A stretch of DNA of 64,000 nucleotides from assembly GCF_034808145.1 (NCBI RefSeq), contig NZ_JAXHGM010000013.1:1-64000 (forward strand). Direction: 5' to 3'. This DNA comes from Halorubellus sp034808145. GTDB lineage: Archaea > Halobacteriota > Halobacteria > Halobacteriales > Natrialbaceae. A model generated the notes under the pieces. That model saw nothing but the letters and a program-made list of their open reading frames with translations. It made no database searches and was not told the origin of the DNA. Both the position numbers and the translations under genes were made by a program. Below are positions 51,841 through 59,678 of this stretch, one piece after another; position 1 is the first letter of the stretch, and each line of letters starts with the position of its first letter.

Positions 51841-52026
51841 AGCACGAGAAGCGAACAGAGACACCTTGGAGGTGTTGACTTCGTTCTCCGTCGAGAGACT
51901 AAGATGAGTTCGCTAGTATACTGAATACGGGGAATGAATCGACGATTAGTCGGAATCATGGTGCCGGGCCTCTGAATCGATGGATACAGAGTCCTCGTAG
52001 ATCGGCAAATGTTTTCTCGACTAGTC

Positions 52027-52554
52027 TCAGGTTGTCCGGAGAACTTGATGTTTGGGCTCGTAGACTTCCCCTTTCTGTTTCAGCTTCTCAATCTCTATTT
52101 CGGCCCGTTCTTTAGTCAGACCAGCTGCAGTCAACATTCCTAGAACCTCGCCCAAAGGAGCTCCATCGTCGTTCCTCTCTTCAACTTCATCGATAACCTG
52201 CTTTATCGCCCGGGTTTTTTGACGACCGGACTTCACTTCGCCGTCTTCAGTTACGGGGAATTGTTCGCTGATGTTCTTAATCACGACTCTTTCGTCCTCT
52301 ACGCCCACGAAATACGGTAGTTCTACTCGCTCGTTGATTCGGCTCGTAATTGTGTCGTAGGGGAGTTTAGCCTCGATACGACCCGTCTCAATGTCGTAGG
52401 AGGTCTCCACAGTTGCGTCTTCTAATTCTTCAGTAATAATCTCTTCAATGTCATCAGCAAGTTCATCCAGAAGGCCGTCGACACGTTCGAGATGATCGTG
52501 AGCCATTTCGAGCTTCTCGGCAATGCCCTCGGTCGCTTCTCCCCTCGTGTTCAT
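52027..52554 (-). CDS. Stand-alone MCM-tail-like winged-helix protein
   Basis: A 175-residue protein. The last 60 residues (RAIKQVIDEVEERNDDGAPL, then LTAAGLTKERAEIEIEKLKQ and GEVYEPKHQVLRTT) closely resemble the C-terminal winged helix of archaeal MCM helicases, including the G-E-V/I-Y-E-P end. The N-terminal half is an acidic coiled-coil plus a small beta region. There is no AAA+ domain, so it is not a helicase. The start at 52554 (MNTRGEAT) fits a TTTATACTA box about 28 nt upstream (leaderless). It could modulate MCM or origin loading. Confidence 0.7.
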   Translation of the reverse strand: MNTRGEATEGIAEKLEMAHDHLERVDGLLDELADDIEEIITEELEDATVETSYDIETGRIEAKLPYDTITSRINERVELPYFVGVEDERVVIKNISEQFPVTEDGEVKSGRQKTRAIKQVIDEVEERNDDGAPLGEVLGMLTAAGLTKERAEIEIEKLKQKGEVYEPKHQVLRTT

Positions 52555-52776
52555 ACACTTGGCAATAGCGGCAGATAGTATAAAATTGGGTTCTATGCCA
52601 GCCCTGTCACACTCCACAACCTTGTTTCGCTGAAATAATCGTTAGATCTGTAGGTATGCCTAACGGGATTTCCATCGTGTCGGTGTCTGGAATGCGTGAC
52701 GAGACAGACTCAGGCCGAATGAGAACTGTAGATTCAGTTGCAGAGGTTATAAACCAGCGACCCGTTCCGATTAGTA

Positions 52777-53658
52777 ATGAAACCGGCTGAGATGCCGTAC
52801 GAACCCGGTGAGATCGTCCATATTCGTCACGACGGGGATTCCGAAGGGCGGACGCATCGCTTCGGCTGCGAGGTTCTGAGCGTTTCAGTGGCCGACGAGG
52901 TTAACGACTACACGTACACGCTTTTCTCGTTCGGCTGGGAGCGTGTTCTTGGTACGGATTATAGACACTCGCAGCTATACCCGTCACCTCGCGGCTATCC
53001 GAACATCGACGAGTTCCTTGGTGACGGCCACGTCCAGGGCGAGAGGCTTCTGGGGAAGTTCAAGCGGCGCGATCTGGAGGTGATCGATGAGTGCCTGATG
53101 GTGGTGGACAATGAGGCCGACGCGACGAAGGACTGGTTCAACGAGCTGCGGAAGGAGAATGTCGACCGCATCAATTCCGTCTTTGCGGAACTCGTGCTGT
53201 TGTATCACCTACGGACAGTTTACGGGCGTGAACGGGTGTCGTTGAACGCGCGTGTTGGCGGGAAGGATTTTGATTTGCGCTTGACGACGGAAGAGGAAGA
53301 CGTGTGGATCGAGGTGACGAAACCGGACTTCGCTGATTCTCTGTCCGAAGGTTCCGGGTGGGGGCTTCCGAAGACCACGCAGAACTCCATCGACCGTAAA
53401 CTCAAGAGCAAGTTTGAGGAGGCCCGCGATCGCGCTCCCGAGGATGCTGTCCTGATCCTTGGGATATACTGCGAGGAGCAGATAAATCAGGGCTTTGCGA
53501 TGGGGCAATGGCTGGACGAGGAGTATTACGACGTTGGCGAGATTTGTGATGGGTGGCTCTCATATACTCACCTGATCGACACGCAGATCGGGTATCAGTC
53601 CTTCACAGACGCCGGTGAGCGATGTCGGACTCTGTTTGACTGGATGGTCGAGGAGTGA
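52777..53658 (+). CDS. Possible PD-(D/E)XK-type nuclease-like protein
   Basis: A 293-residue protein. After an SH3-like beta region (PGEIVHIRHDGDSEGRTHRF) there is a central block with AELVLLYHLRTVYG, GGKDFDLRL and EEDVWIEVTKPD, reminiscent of the E...D...E-x-K core of PD-(D/E)XK nucleases, though the E-x-x-K spacing is unusual. The C-terminal part is alpha/beta without further motifs. A TTATAA box 30 nt before the ATG fits a leaderless start. The nuclease idea is tentative. Unknown family otherwise. Confidence 0.6.
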   Translation: MKPAEMPYEPGEIVHIRHDGDSEGRTHRFGCEVLSVSVADEVNDYTYTLFSFGWERVLGTDYRHSQLYPSPRGYPNIDEFLGDGHVQGERLLGKFKRRDLEVIDECLMVVDNEADATKDWFNELRKENVDRINSVFAELVLLYHLRTVYGRERVSLNARVGGKDFDLRLTTEEEDVWIEVTKPDFADSLSEGSGWGLPKTTQNSIDRKLKSKFEEARDRAPEDAVLILGIYCEEQINQGFAMGQWLDEEYYDVGEICDGWLSYTHLIDTQIGYQSFTDAGERCRTLFDWMVEE

Positions 53659-53902
53659 GACTTGATCCCCCCTCGGTTATTCCAGCGGCGATAGCCGCAT
53701 CACCGTAGTTCTTCCCGTCGATGTGCTGCTGATGACCCTTCCGGCAGCCAGTCGTGAATGGTGAATTCATTGATGCGCACTCTTACTTGACAGACGATTC
53801 AGAGCGTGTTCTACAGAGAAAATCTCTCTCCAATTGAATTCACCCCCGTATCCATCTAGGCGTTTGTTCGAGGACATTTACCCCGTAGGAAGGGGAGAGA
53901 TG

Positions 53903-53930
53903 TTTATCTCGCCCCCTCGCTGAGCGGAGG
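53903..53930 (+). promoter_or_regulatory. Shared promoter/operator element, copy e
   Basis: TTTATCTCGC then CCCCTCGCTGAGCGGAGG (53913-53930), 5 nt before the ATG at 53936. The best-formed copy; the internal CGCT-G-AGCG is a true palindrome. Confidence 0.72.
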
Positions 53931-53935
53931 TCTCG

Positions 53936-54259
53936 ATGTCACAGACTCACCCCAAACAGACGATTCAGCCATGCACGCCAGCCGAGCCACTCCTCGCGGT
54001 CGACAACCACGGTCGCGTCCATGGCACCTCACTCCCCGGACGGACGCAGCGCGCGCTCGAGGAACCGATGATAGTGTCACTACACGCCAGCAACGGTACG
54101 TACCGTGTGGAGAAACAAAGTGGCTCGACGTACCTCGTCGACGTCCTCGAGGAATCGTGTACGTGTCCGGACCGACACCGTCGATGCAAGCACCGGCGCC
54201 GGGTCGAACGCGAACTCGCCCTCGACCGCCTCCCAACACCAGGTGGTCGCCTCCCGTGA
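53936..54259 (+). CDS. SWIM-type zinc-finger protein
   Basis: A 107-residue protein. CTCPDRHRRCKH matches the SWIM zinc-finger pattern C-x-C-x(n)-C-x-H in a basic helix-rich context. SWIM fingers bind DNA or protein. It is preceded by the shared promoter element and overlaps the primase-polymerase gene by 4 bp, so it probably acts with it. Function unknown. Confidence 0.75.
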   Translation: MSQTHPKQTIQPCTPAEPLLAVDNHGRVHGTSLPGRTQRALEEPMIVSLHASNGTYRVEKQSGSTYLVDVLEESCTCPDRHRRCKHRRRVERELALDRLPTPGGRLP

Positions 54260-55164
54260 CACAGTCCAAATTCGACGTAGGTCAAGTCCCGCCGTCGCTC
54301 CTAGAGCGAGCGCAGTGGATCGTCTGGCGCACGGAACGGCGTGACGGGAAGCGTACGAAGGTGCCGTTGGACCCGTCGACAAAGAGGTGTGCGAGTGTCG
54401 ACGAGCCCAGCCAGTGGGTGGACTACCAGACCGCCCACCAGTCGCGCCACGTGGACGCCGTCGACGGCCTTGGATTCGTCTTCACCGACAGCGACCCATT
54501 CGTGGGTGTTGACCTTGACGACTGCCGCAACCCCATCACCGGCGAACTTTCGCCGCTCGCCCACGACATCACCACCACACTCGACTCCTACGCCGAGGTT
54601 TCGCCATCCTGCCTCGGCGTCCACGTCCTCGCCAAGGGCGACCTCCCCGGAACACGCCGCCGACGCGGGAGTCTTGAAGTCTACGACGATGCCCGCTTCT
54701 TCACCGTCACCGGGCGGCATCTCGACCACACCCCACAGACGATTCGCGAGTCCAGCGACGCCCTCGTACAGATCCACGAACAGTACCTCAGCCGAGACGA
54801 CACCACCGACCAGCGCGACGAGCAGGTTGCCGTGTCCGGCACCCAGAATTTAGGCGACGTCGGTGACGTCGACGGGAGTAGTGACGCGGTGGCGGCCGTC
54901 GTCGCACGCGCTCGGAACGCCGCTAACGGCGCAAAGTTCGACACACTCTGGCGTGGCGACACCTCGGGATACCCGAGTCAGTCGGAGGCCGACATGGCAC
55001 TCGCGTGTCTCCTGGCCTATTGGACGAACCAGAACCCCGCCCTCGTCGACGCCTGCTTCCGCAAATCCGAACTGATGCGCGAGAAGTGGGATACGGTCCA
55101 CTACGCCGATGGCAGCACGTACGGCGAGCGCACCATCGAGCGCGCGCTCGCCTTCGTCGACTAA
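54256..55164 (+). CDS. NrS-1-like primase-polymerase (AEP)
   Basis: A 302-residue protein with AEP-superfamily motifs in the phage/plasmid primase-polymerase style: the N-terminal WIVWRTERRDGKRTKVPLD, the metal motif VDLDD at about 85-89, SPSCLGVHVL at 116-125 (histidine motif), and RFFTVTGRHLD at 147-157. A C-terminal helical region (about 205-302) with YPSQSEADMALACLLAYWT completes the phage NrS-1-type layout. It can probably synthesise primers and extend them. GTG 54256 is the start, overlapping the SWIM gene stop. It is unrelated in sequence to the PriS/PriL pair at 16138-18533. Confidence 0.84.
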   Translation: MTQSKFDVGQVPPSLLERAQWIVWRTERRDGKRTKVPLDPSTKRCASVDEPSQWVDYQTAHQSRHVDAVDGLGFVFTDSDPFVGVDLDDCRNPITGELSPLAHDITTTLDSYAEVSPSCLGVHVLAKGDLPGTRRRRGSLEVYDDARFFTVTGRHLDHTPQTIRESSDALVQIHEQYLSRDDTTDQRDEQVAVSGTQNLGDVGDVDGSSDAVAAVVARARNAANGAKFDTLWRGDTSGYPSQSEADMALACLLAYWTNQNPALVDACFRKSELMREKWDTVHYADGSTYGERTIERALAFVD

Positions 55165-55223
55165 CCCCCCGTTCTCACCATGCTCCTTGAGGTTGTTTGT
55201 CAGCAGCCGGGCCAGCCCGACTG

Positions 55224-56249
55224 ATGGCCATCTCATCACAGACCACTGGCGATGCGCCCACGAGGGAGGCGATCGAGCAGGCTCGCCAAGTCGAGTATGC
55301 CGCGTTCCTTCACCGCGTCCCGTTCGCTCTTGACGCTCACCGCCTCGGCTACGCGACTGGCGTCTGCGAGGACTACACCCTTCAACAGTCCCAGTACGCG
55401 AACGTCGACGTCCCGATATCAGTGCTGGATAATGATTTCCGAGACCCCGACGTTGAGCGCTGGACGCGTGTGTTCAAGCGCCACGAACCAAACGTCGGCA
55501 TCATCGGAGACGCCTTCACCGAAGCGGAAGCCCAAGAGTACGTGGAGGTTGCTCGAGAGCTTCGGCGAGCGTATCCGGATGCGACGCTGGTGATTGTGCC
55601 CAAGTGCGAGGGTGCGTTCGATGTTATCCCCGACTGGATTGTGCTCGGGTATCCGGCGGGGAGTCACGCTGGGAAAGCCGACCGCACCCCCGAGGAGTAT
55701 TCAGAACTCGCGGATTGGCGTGGTCGTCGCCTCCACCTGCTCGGCGGCGCACCACAGCGCCGCTGGACGCTCATCCAAGAGCTCACTCAGCCGACGCTGA
55801 CCTGCCTCGAACCCGCGGATATCGTGGGGATGGACTACAACGGGTTCTTCGCGAACGCCCTTCGGTTTGGCGACGTCTGGTATCCCGAACAGCCCCACTG
55901 GCGAACCCACGACGACAGCTCACTCCGTGAGCGAATCCGATTGAGCCTCGAGCACGCGAAAGCGTACTGGAAGCAGCGCGACGTCTGGACGAGTCACGAG
56001 AACCAGAGTGCGGTACTTGAACCAGACGACCCCGTCTTCGCAGCTACCGGAACGCACTTCGACCCGACCGAAGCAGAACTGTTCGATTGCGAGTTCGGTC
56101 CAGATGATGGCGCTGAAGGTCGTGGCGTCCTCGTTGAATACGACGATGGGACCGTGCTCGCCTATGCCAGCCAGAAGCATCGAGGGTTCCTCGAGCACCG
56201 TGCTGGCGTCCGTCGTGAACATGGCCACCCACACCGAGTTCGTGCGTGA
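55224..56249 (+). CDS. DUF6610-like, TGT/DpdA-type TIM-barrel protein
   Basis: A 341-residue protein. Lines such as VDVPISVLDNDFRDPDVERW, GIIGDAFTEAEAQEYVEVAR, VIVPKCEGAFDVIPDWIVLG, LHLLGGAPQRRWTLIQELTQ and GMDYNGFFANALRFGDVWY are typical of DUF6610 proteins. They resemble the barrel of tRNA-guanine transglycosylases and of DpdA, which inserts deazaguanines into DNA. The conserved Asp in DNDF and GMDYNGFF are candidate catalytic positions. DNA or nucleotide modification is only inferred, and no PreQ0-synthesis genes are in the window. It follows the primase-polymerase by 59 bp. Confidence 0.65.
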   Translation: MAISSQTTGDAPTREAIEQARQVEYAAFLHRVPFALDAHRLGYATGVCEDYTLQQSQYANVDVPISVLDNDFRDPDVERWTRVFKRHEPNVGIIGDAFTEAEAQEYVEVARELRRAYPDATLVIVPKCEGAFDVIPDWIVLGYPAGSHAGKADRTPEEYSELADWRGRRLHLLGGAPQRRWTLIQELTQPTLTCLEPADIVGMDYNGFFANALRFGDVWYPEQPHWRTHDDSSLRERIRLSLEHAKAYWKQRDVWTSHENQSAVLEPDDPVFAATGTHFDPTEAELFDCEFGPDDGAEGRGVLVEYDDGTVLAYASQKHRGFLEHRAGVRREHGHPHRVRA

Positions 56250-56356
56250 CAGGCCATCTGTAGCACAGAGCCACCCTCAACCAGAGACGCGAGTCCATTG
56301 GTGATTGCTATCAACCCTCAGAAGATTCATACCGTTCGATACATCTAGAGCTAGTC

Positions 56357-56653
56357 ATGCACGACCTGACCGGATTCCAGCGCGACCTTCTGTACGTCAT
56401 CGCTGGCCAAGACGAACCACACGGCCTCGCTATCAAAGACGAACTCGAGAACTACTACGAGAAAGAGATCCACCACGGTCGACTCTACCCCAATCTCGAC
56501 ACCCTCGTCGACAAGGGCCTCGTCGAGAAAGGTGAACTCGACCGCCGGACCAACTACTATACCATCACTCGCCGTGGCCGGAGGGAACTCGAAGACCGCC
56601 GGAACTGGGAATCCCAGTACGCAAAATTGTCCGTACCTCAGGAGACCCAGTGA
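56357..56653 (+). CDS. PadR-family transcriptional regulator
   Basis: A 98-residue winged-helix protein of the PadR type: DLTGFQRDLLYVIAGQDEPH, then the conserved HGRLYPNLDTLVDKGLVEKG and TNYYTITRRGRREL. The short C-terminal tail gives the usual small PadR form, which works as a dimeric repressor. Ligand unknown. It stands between the DUF6610-like gene and a small protein gene. Confidence 0.9.
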   Translation: MHDLTGFQRDLLYVIAGQDEPHGLAIKDELENYYEKEIHHGRLYPNLDTLVDKGLVEKGELDRRTNYYTITRRGRRELEDRRNWESQYAKLSVPQETQ

Positions 56654-56814
56654 AACCCGGAATCACAGTCCATCTGGAGTCCGCTCCGCCGTCGAATTCC
56701 TGTGCAGGGTTTTTAGTCCGAATTAGATACATTGCAGATGGATCTTCCCTCTGTAGACCAAGAGGCATAGAAACATCGATACGGCCAAATCGAGGGACAC
56801 CAATTTCACGTTCT

Positions 56815-57039
56815 ATGGAAGCTTACAGTTCTGGCGACAGAGTTCGTCTTGATATTCCGGACGAGACTGACCCGGACCATGCTTACCACGGCAAGCACGG
56901 AGAGATTATCGAGCTTCTCGAAGATGACGCCGGCCTTGAAACGGGAGACAAAGCTGACGGCATAATTTATCGCGTTCGCTTAGATGACGACACCGTTCTT
57001 GACTTTCGGGCACACGACCTTCGTCCGCCAATTCACTGA
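56815..57039 (+). CDS. Small SH3-like protein
   Basis: A 74-residue acidic protein with a repeated strand plan (YSSGDRVRLDIPDETDPDHA, then HGKHGEIIELLEDDAG and YRVRLDDDTVLDF), an SH3/KOW-like barrel found in many haloarchaeal short proteins. ATG 56815 is chosen because the upstream extension is not conserved-looking. Function unknown. Confidence 0.6.
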   Translation: MEAYSSGDRVRLDIPDETDPDHAYHGKHGEIIELLEDDAGLETGDKADGIIYRVRLDDDTVLDFRAHDLRPPIH

Positions 57040-57183
57040 CCAATCCCTCAATGCAATACACAGCGGACAGCGAATTGTGCTACAATGTTACGTTCAACGT
57101 GCCTGCTGGACGTTGAAACTATTCACAGAAGCAGGTACACTACAAACTCAGATCGGCTAAATGTGTGTCACCACCACCTTTTC

Positions 57184-57939
57184 TCATTGGTTACGGTGAA
57201 GTGATGTGAAGTAGCCATGTGCAAAATGAATGACATCGAGATCGAGTTCCTCTCGGTTATCTATACGGAAGTGAAACAGGCGGTTACGATTTTCACCGAG
57301 CCGGTTGATGAGATTGCGCACGAAATCAGGACGCTGATCAAAAAAGTCCTCAAAACCGTCTTCCCAGTGCTCAGAGGTGAACTGCACATAGTGTCCGAAA
57401 CTACAATCCTCAATCGCATCCACTGTCTCTAGATGCTCCGCACCTTCGGTCATCGTTCGTAGCGCCTTGGAGAGCTCACCATCAAACTCCGACCGGATTA
57501 TACCCCGAATCGCAAGTTCAGTTTCTTCGATTAAAAGAAAGGGCTCGGTTGCCTGGCGCCAGAACTCACGCAGATCGTAGTCCGTGATAATCCGGGTCGA
57601 CCCCTCTTGCTCTTCGACAAGCACATATGACCGTTCACCAAGGATGCTGAACAGGTCCGTGAGGCTGTCGTCCTCATGGACTGTCCGGGGCCGTTCCACG
57701 GCTGTTTCAACAGCTCTGTCACTGAGTTTTCGAGGATCGTCATAGAGTTCCTCTGCCACAAGCACGGTTCGACAAATCGACCGATAAGACACGGCACCTA
57801 TCAACTCACCGTCCTTAGTGAGCCCAAGCTGAGAGAAATTCTTCGAGAGCATCTCGTCAACTGCATCACGAATTGTCGTGTCAGCTGGGACCGTTTTGAA
57901 CGCGGGTGCGTCGATTTCGCGAACAGGAATCAGAACCAT
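57184..57939 (-). CDS. CBS-pair protein with HEPN-like motif
   Basis: A 251-residue protein. Two CBS modules: FKTVPADTTIRDAVDEMLSK with QLGLTKDGELIGAVSY, and RPRTVHEDDSLTDLFSILGE with YVLVEEQEGSTRIITDYD. The C-terminal 100 residues are helical and end with ENRNRLFHFRIDN, which contains the R-x4-H motif (R218-H223) of HEPN RNases. CBS domains sense adenine nucleotides; HEPN domains cut RNA. The pairing suggests a nucleotide-gated RNase, often seen near restriction-modification genes. It lies 315 bp downstream of the methyltransferase gene on the same strand. Confidence 0.72.
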   Translation of the reverse strand: MVLIPVREIDAPAFKTVPADTTIRDAVDEMLSKNFSQLGLTKDGELIGAVSYRSICRTVLVAEELYDDPRKLSDRAVETAVERPRTVHEDDSLTDLFSILGERSYVLVEEQEGSTRIITDYDLREFWRQATEPFLLIEETELAIRGIIRSEFDGELSKALRTMTEGAEHLETVDAIEDCSFGHYVQFTSEHWEDGFEDFFDQRPDFVRNLINRLGENRNRLFHFRIDNREELDLDVIHFAHGYFTSLHRNQ

Positions 57940-58254
57940 CCTTATGCCAGTTGCAGTCAGCTCCTAAATATGTATTCCGGCGAATGTACTCTCTCGGAAC
58001 TAACAGCTCATGTCTATGCTCCGATTGTAGAACCGTACGGATACCTCCTAATCTGAGTTTTCATTATCAGACAGGAGACATTGACCACATTATTGTTCCT
58101 GAGCCCAGACGTTAGCGGGAAATTGTACGATCCGATGAATTCTGTTTTCTCACCGGTTTCAGGACAACTGGACGTGGTTCTTCGTATGAGCGATTGTTGT
58201 CGGCAGAGGCACAGCGTTCCGCTTCAGAACGGGTAACCCGCGGAATATTTACCC
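57940..58254. other. Intergenic region, no gene seen
   Basis: A 315-bp stretch between the methyltransferase stop and the CBS gene start. No open frame with haloarchaeal composition and no obvious repeat. It probably carries the CBS gene promoter. Confidence 0.4.
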
Positions 58255-59631
58255 TCAGTCGTCGGTATCAGTCGTTGAGAGGATTCTTTCACGAATAGCG
58301 ACGCCGACTGCTTCGCCGAGTCGAGGAGGGACAGCGTTTCCAATCAGGCGGTATGCGTTCGTTCGACTCTCCGGGAACCAGTAGGTGTCGCGGAAGGTCT
58401 GGAGACGAGCTGCCTCTCGAGGTGACAGAGATCTCGCCTCGGTAGGATGAATGAACATATGTCCGTCCTTCTGAATGTGAGCAAGTATCGTCGATGCCGG
58501 CTCTGCAGGATTCTGTTTCTTGTACTTATCAGGGAAGACATCATCCCGATAGGGCTGGAGCGACGTACTCACCTGACCGATATTCCACCCGACACCGTGG
58601 CCGAGGAGCTTGTAGATCGAGAGGTCGAGATGATTATGCCATCTCGCCTCGTGATTTCGAAGTGGCTGTTCCTGCCACTCCTCATCCTCAGGAATATCGC
58701 GAGCCCACTCCTGGTACGGTGAGACTGGTGGAAGCTGATACTCTGTCGCCCGCTTTGGTGGCATGTCTCCTTCTGGCGAAATTGGAGGCAGATCCATAAT
58801 TGCGTCCGCGACGGTGAGGTAGGGATGCTTGTAATCGCGATTCGGTTCGAAATCTGGGAGGACTGACGTCGAACAGGTATCGAGCGTCTCCTGGGCTTTG
58901 TCCGCACCCTCCTTGAGTTCAGGTCGTACCTGCATCGGCTGTTCCTTTTCCCGATCACTCGGCTCTCGGTGGGTCTGCCACCGCTCAAGGTCGGGGAGCA
59001 CCTTACCTGATCGTCGACCGATAAAGAAGAGACGTTCTCGATGCTGCGGCACCCCGAAGTCTGCCGCGTCAATCTTGAACCAGTCGGCGGAATAACCGAG
59101 ACTCTTCATCTCCTCCAGAATAATCTCGGGAACGGGGACTTCCTCACCGACCGGATGTTGATCCGTTTCCTGTTCTACTCCAACAGGGAGTGATTCCTGT
59201 ACGGTGTCCGACTCAACGGTGGCCGTGTCAGCCAGCATCCCGGGCACATTTTCCATGACGAACGCGCTCGGTTGGAAATGATCGACGTAGCGGAGAAAAT
59301 CGAGATACAGCATGTTCCGATCGTCATCGTCAACGGATCGGTCCTCAAGAGAGCCGAGCTTCGACTGGCCAATCTTCGAAAACGTTGGACAGGGCGGCCC
59401 GCCAGCAACGAGGTCGAGTTCACCCTGCTCAATATTCGGGCCATCTACAGCAGGGTCAGTGTCACGGATATCCCCCTGAATGGCGTGATTTCCGTGGTTT
59501 TTACGGTAGGTTTCGACAGCAGACTCGTTGTGGTCGATCGCCCATTGAACGTCGTAGCCGGCCCTCTGGAGGCCTTCAGAGAGTCCTCCCGCGCCACAGA
59601 AGAGATCGATTGCGGACGGCTCCGAATCCAT
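58255..59631 (-). CDS. C5-cytosine DNA methyltransferase
   Basis: A 458-residue enzyme transferring methyl groups from S-adenosylmethionine to cytosine C5. Motifs in order: I (DLFCGAGGLSEG, 10-21), IV (GGPPCPTFSKIGQ with catalytic Cys81), VI (AFVMENVPG, ENV 127-129), VIII (PQHRERLFFIGRR, about 205) and X (RLIGNAVPPRLGEAV near the C-terminus). The target-recognition region between VIII and IX is about 170 residues long, so a longer or degenerate recognition site is possible. It lies 47 bp downstream of the SNF2 helicase gene and most likely forms a modification-defence unit with it and the HNH gene. Confidence 0.93.
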   Translation of the reverse strand: MDSEPSAIDLFCGAGGLSEGLQRAGYDVQWAIDHNESAVETYRKNHGNHAIQGDIRDTDPAVDGPNIEQGELDLVAGGPPCPTFSKIGQSKLGSLEDRSVDDDDRNMLYLDFLRYVDHFQPSAFVMENVPGMLADTATVESDTVQESLPVGVEQETDQHPVGEEVPVPEIILEEMKSLGYSADWFKIDAADFGVPQHRERLFFIGRRSGKVLPDLERWQTHREPSDREKEQPMQVRPELKEGADKAQETLDTCSTSVLPDFEPNRDYKHPYLTVADAIMDLPPISPEGDMPPKRATEYQLPPVSPYQEWARDIPEDEEWQEQPLRNHEARWHNHLDLSIYKLLGHGVGWNIGQVSTSLQPYRDDVFPDKYKKQNPAEPASTILAHIQKDGHMFIHPTEARSLSPREAARLQTFRDTYWFPESRTNAYRLIGNAVPPRLGEAVGVAIRERILSTTDTDD

Positions 59632-59678
59632 TATGCAGTAGCAAAGGCGGGCATGAAGAAAGGGATTCGGAATCAGAG

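Noticed and set aside
53659..53935. Possible small minus-strand frame with a WLPEGSSAAH-like stretch
   Set aside because: Too short, no promoter-like box and no partner; left as intergenic.
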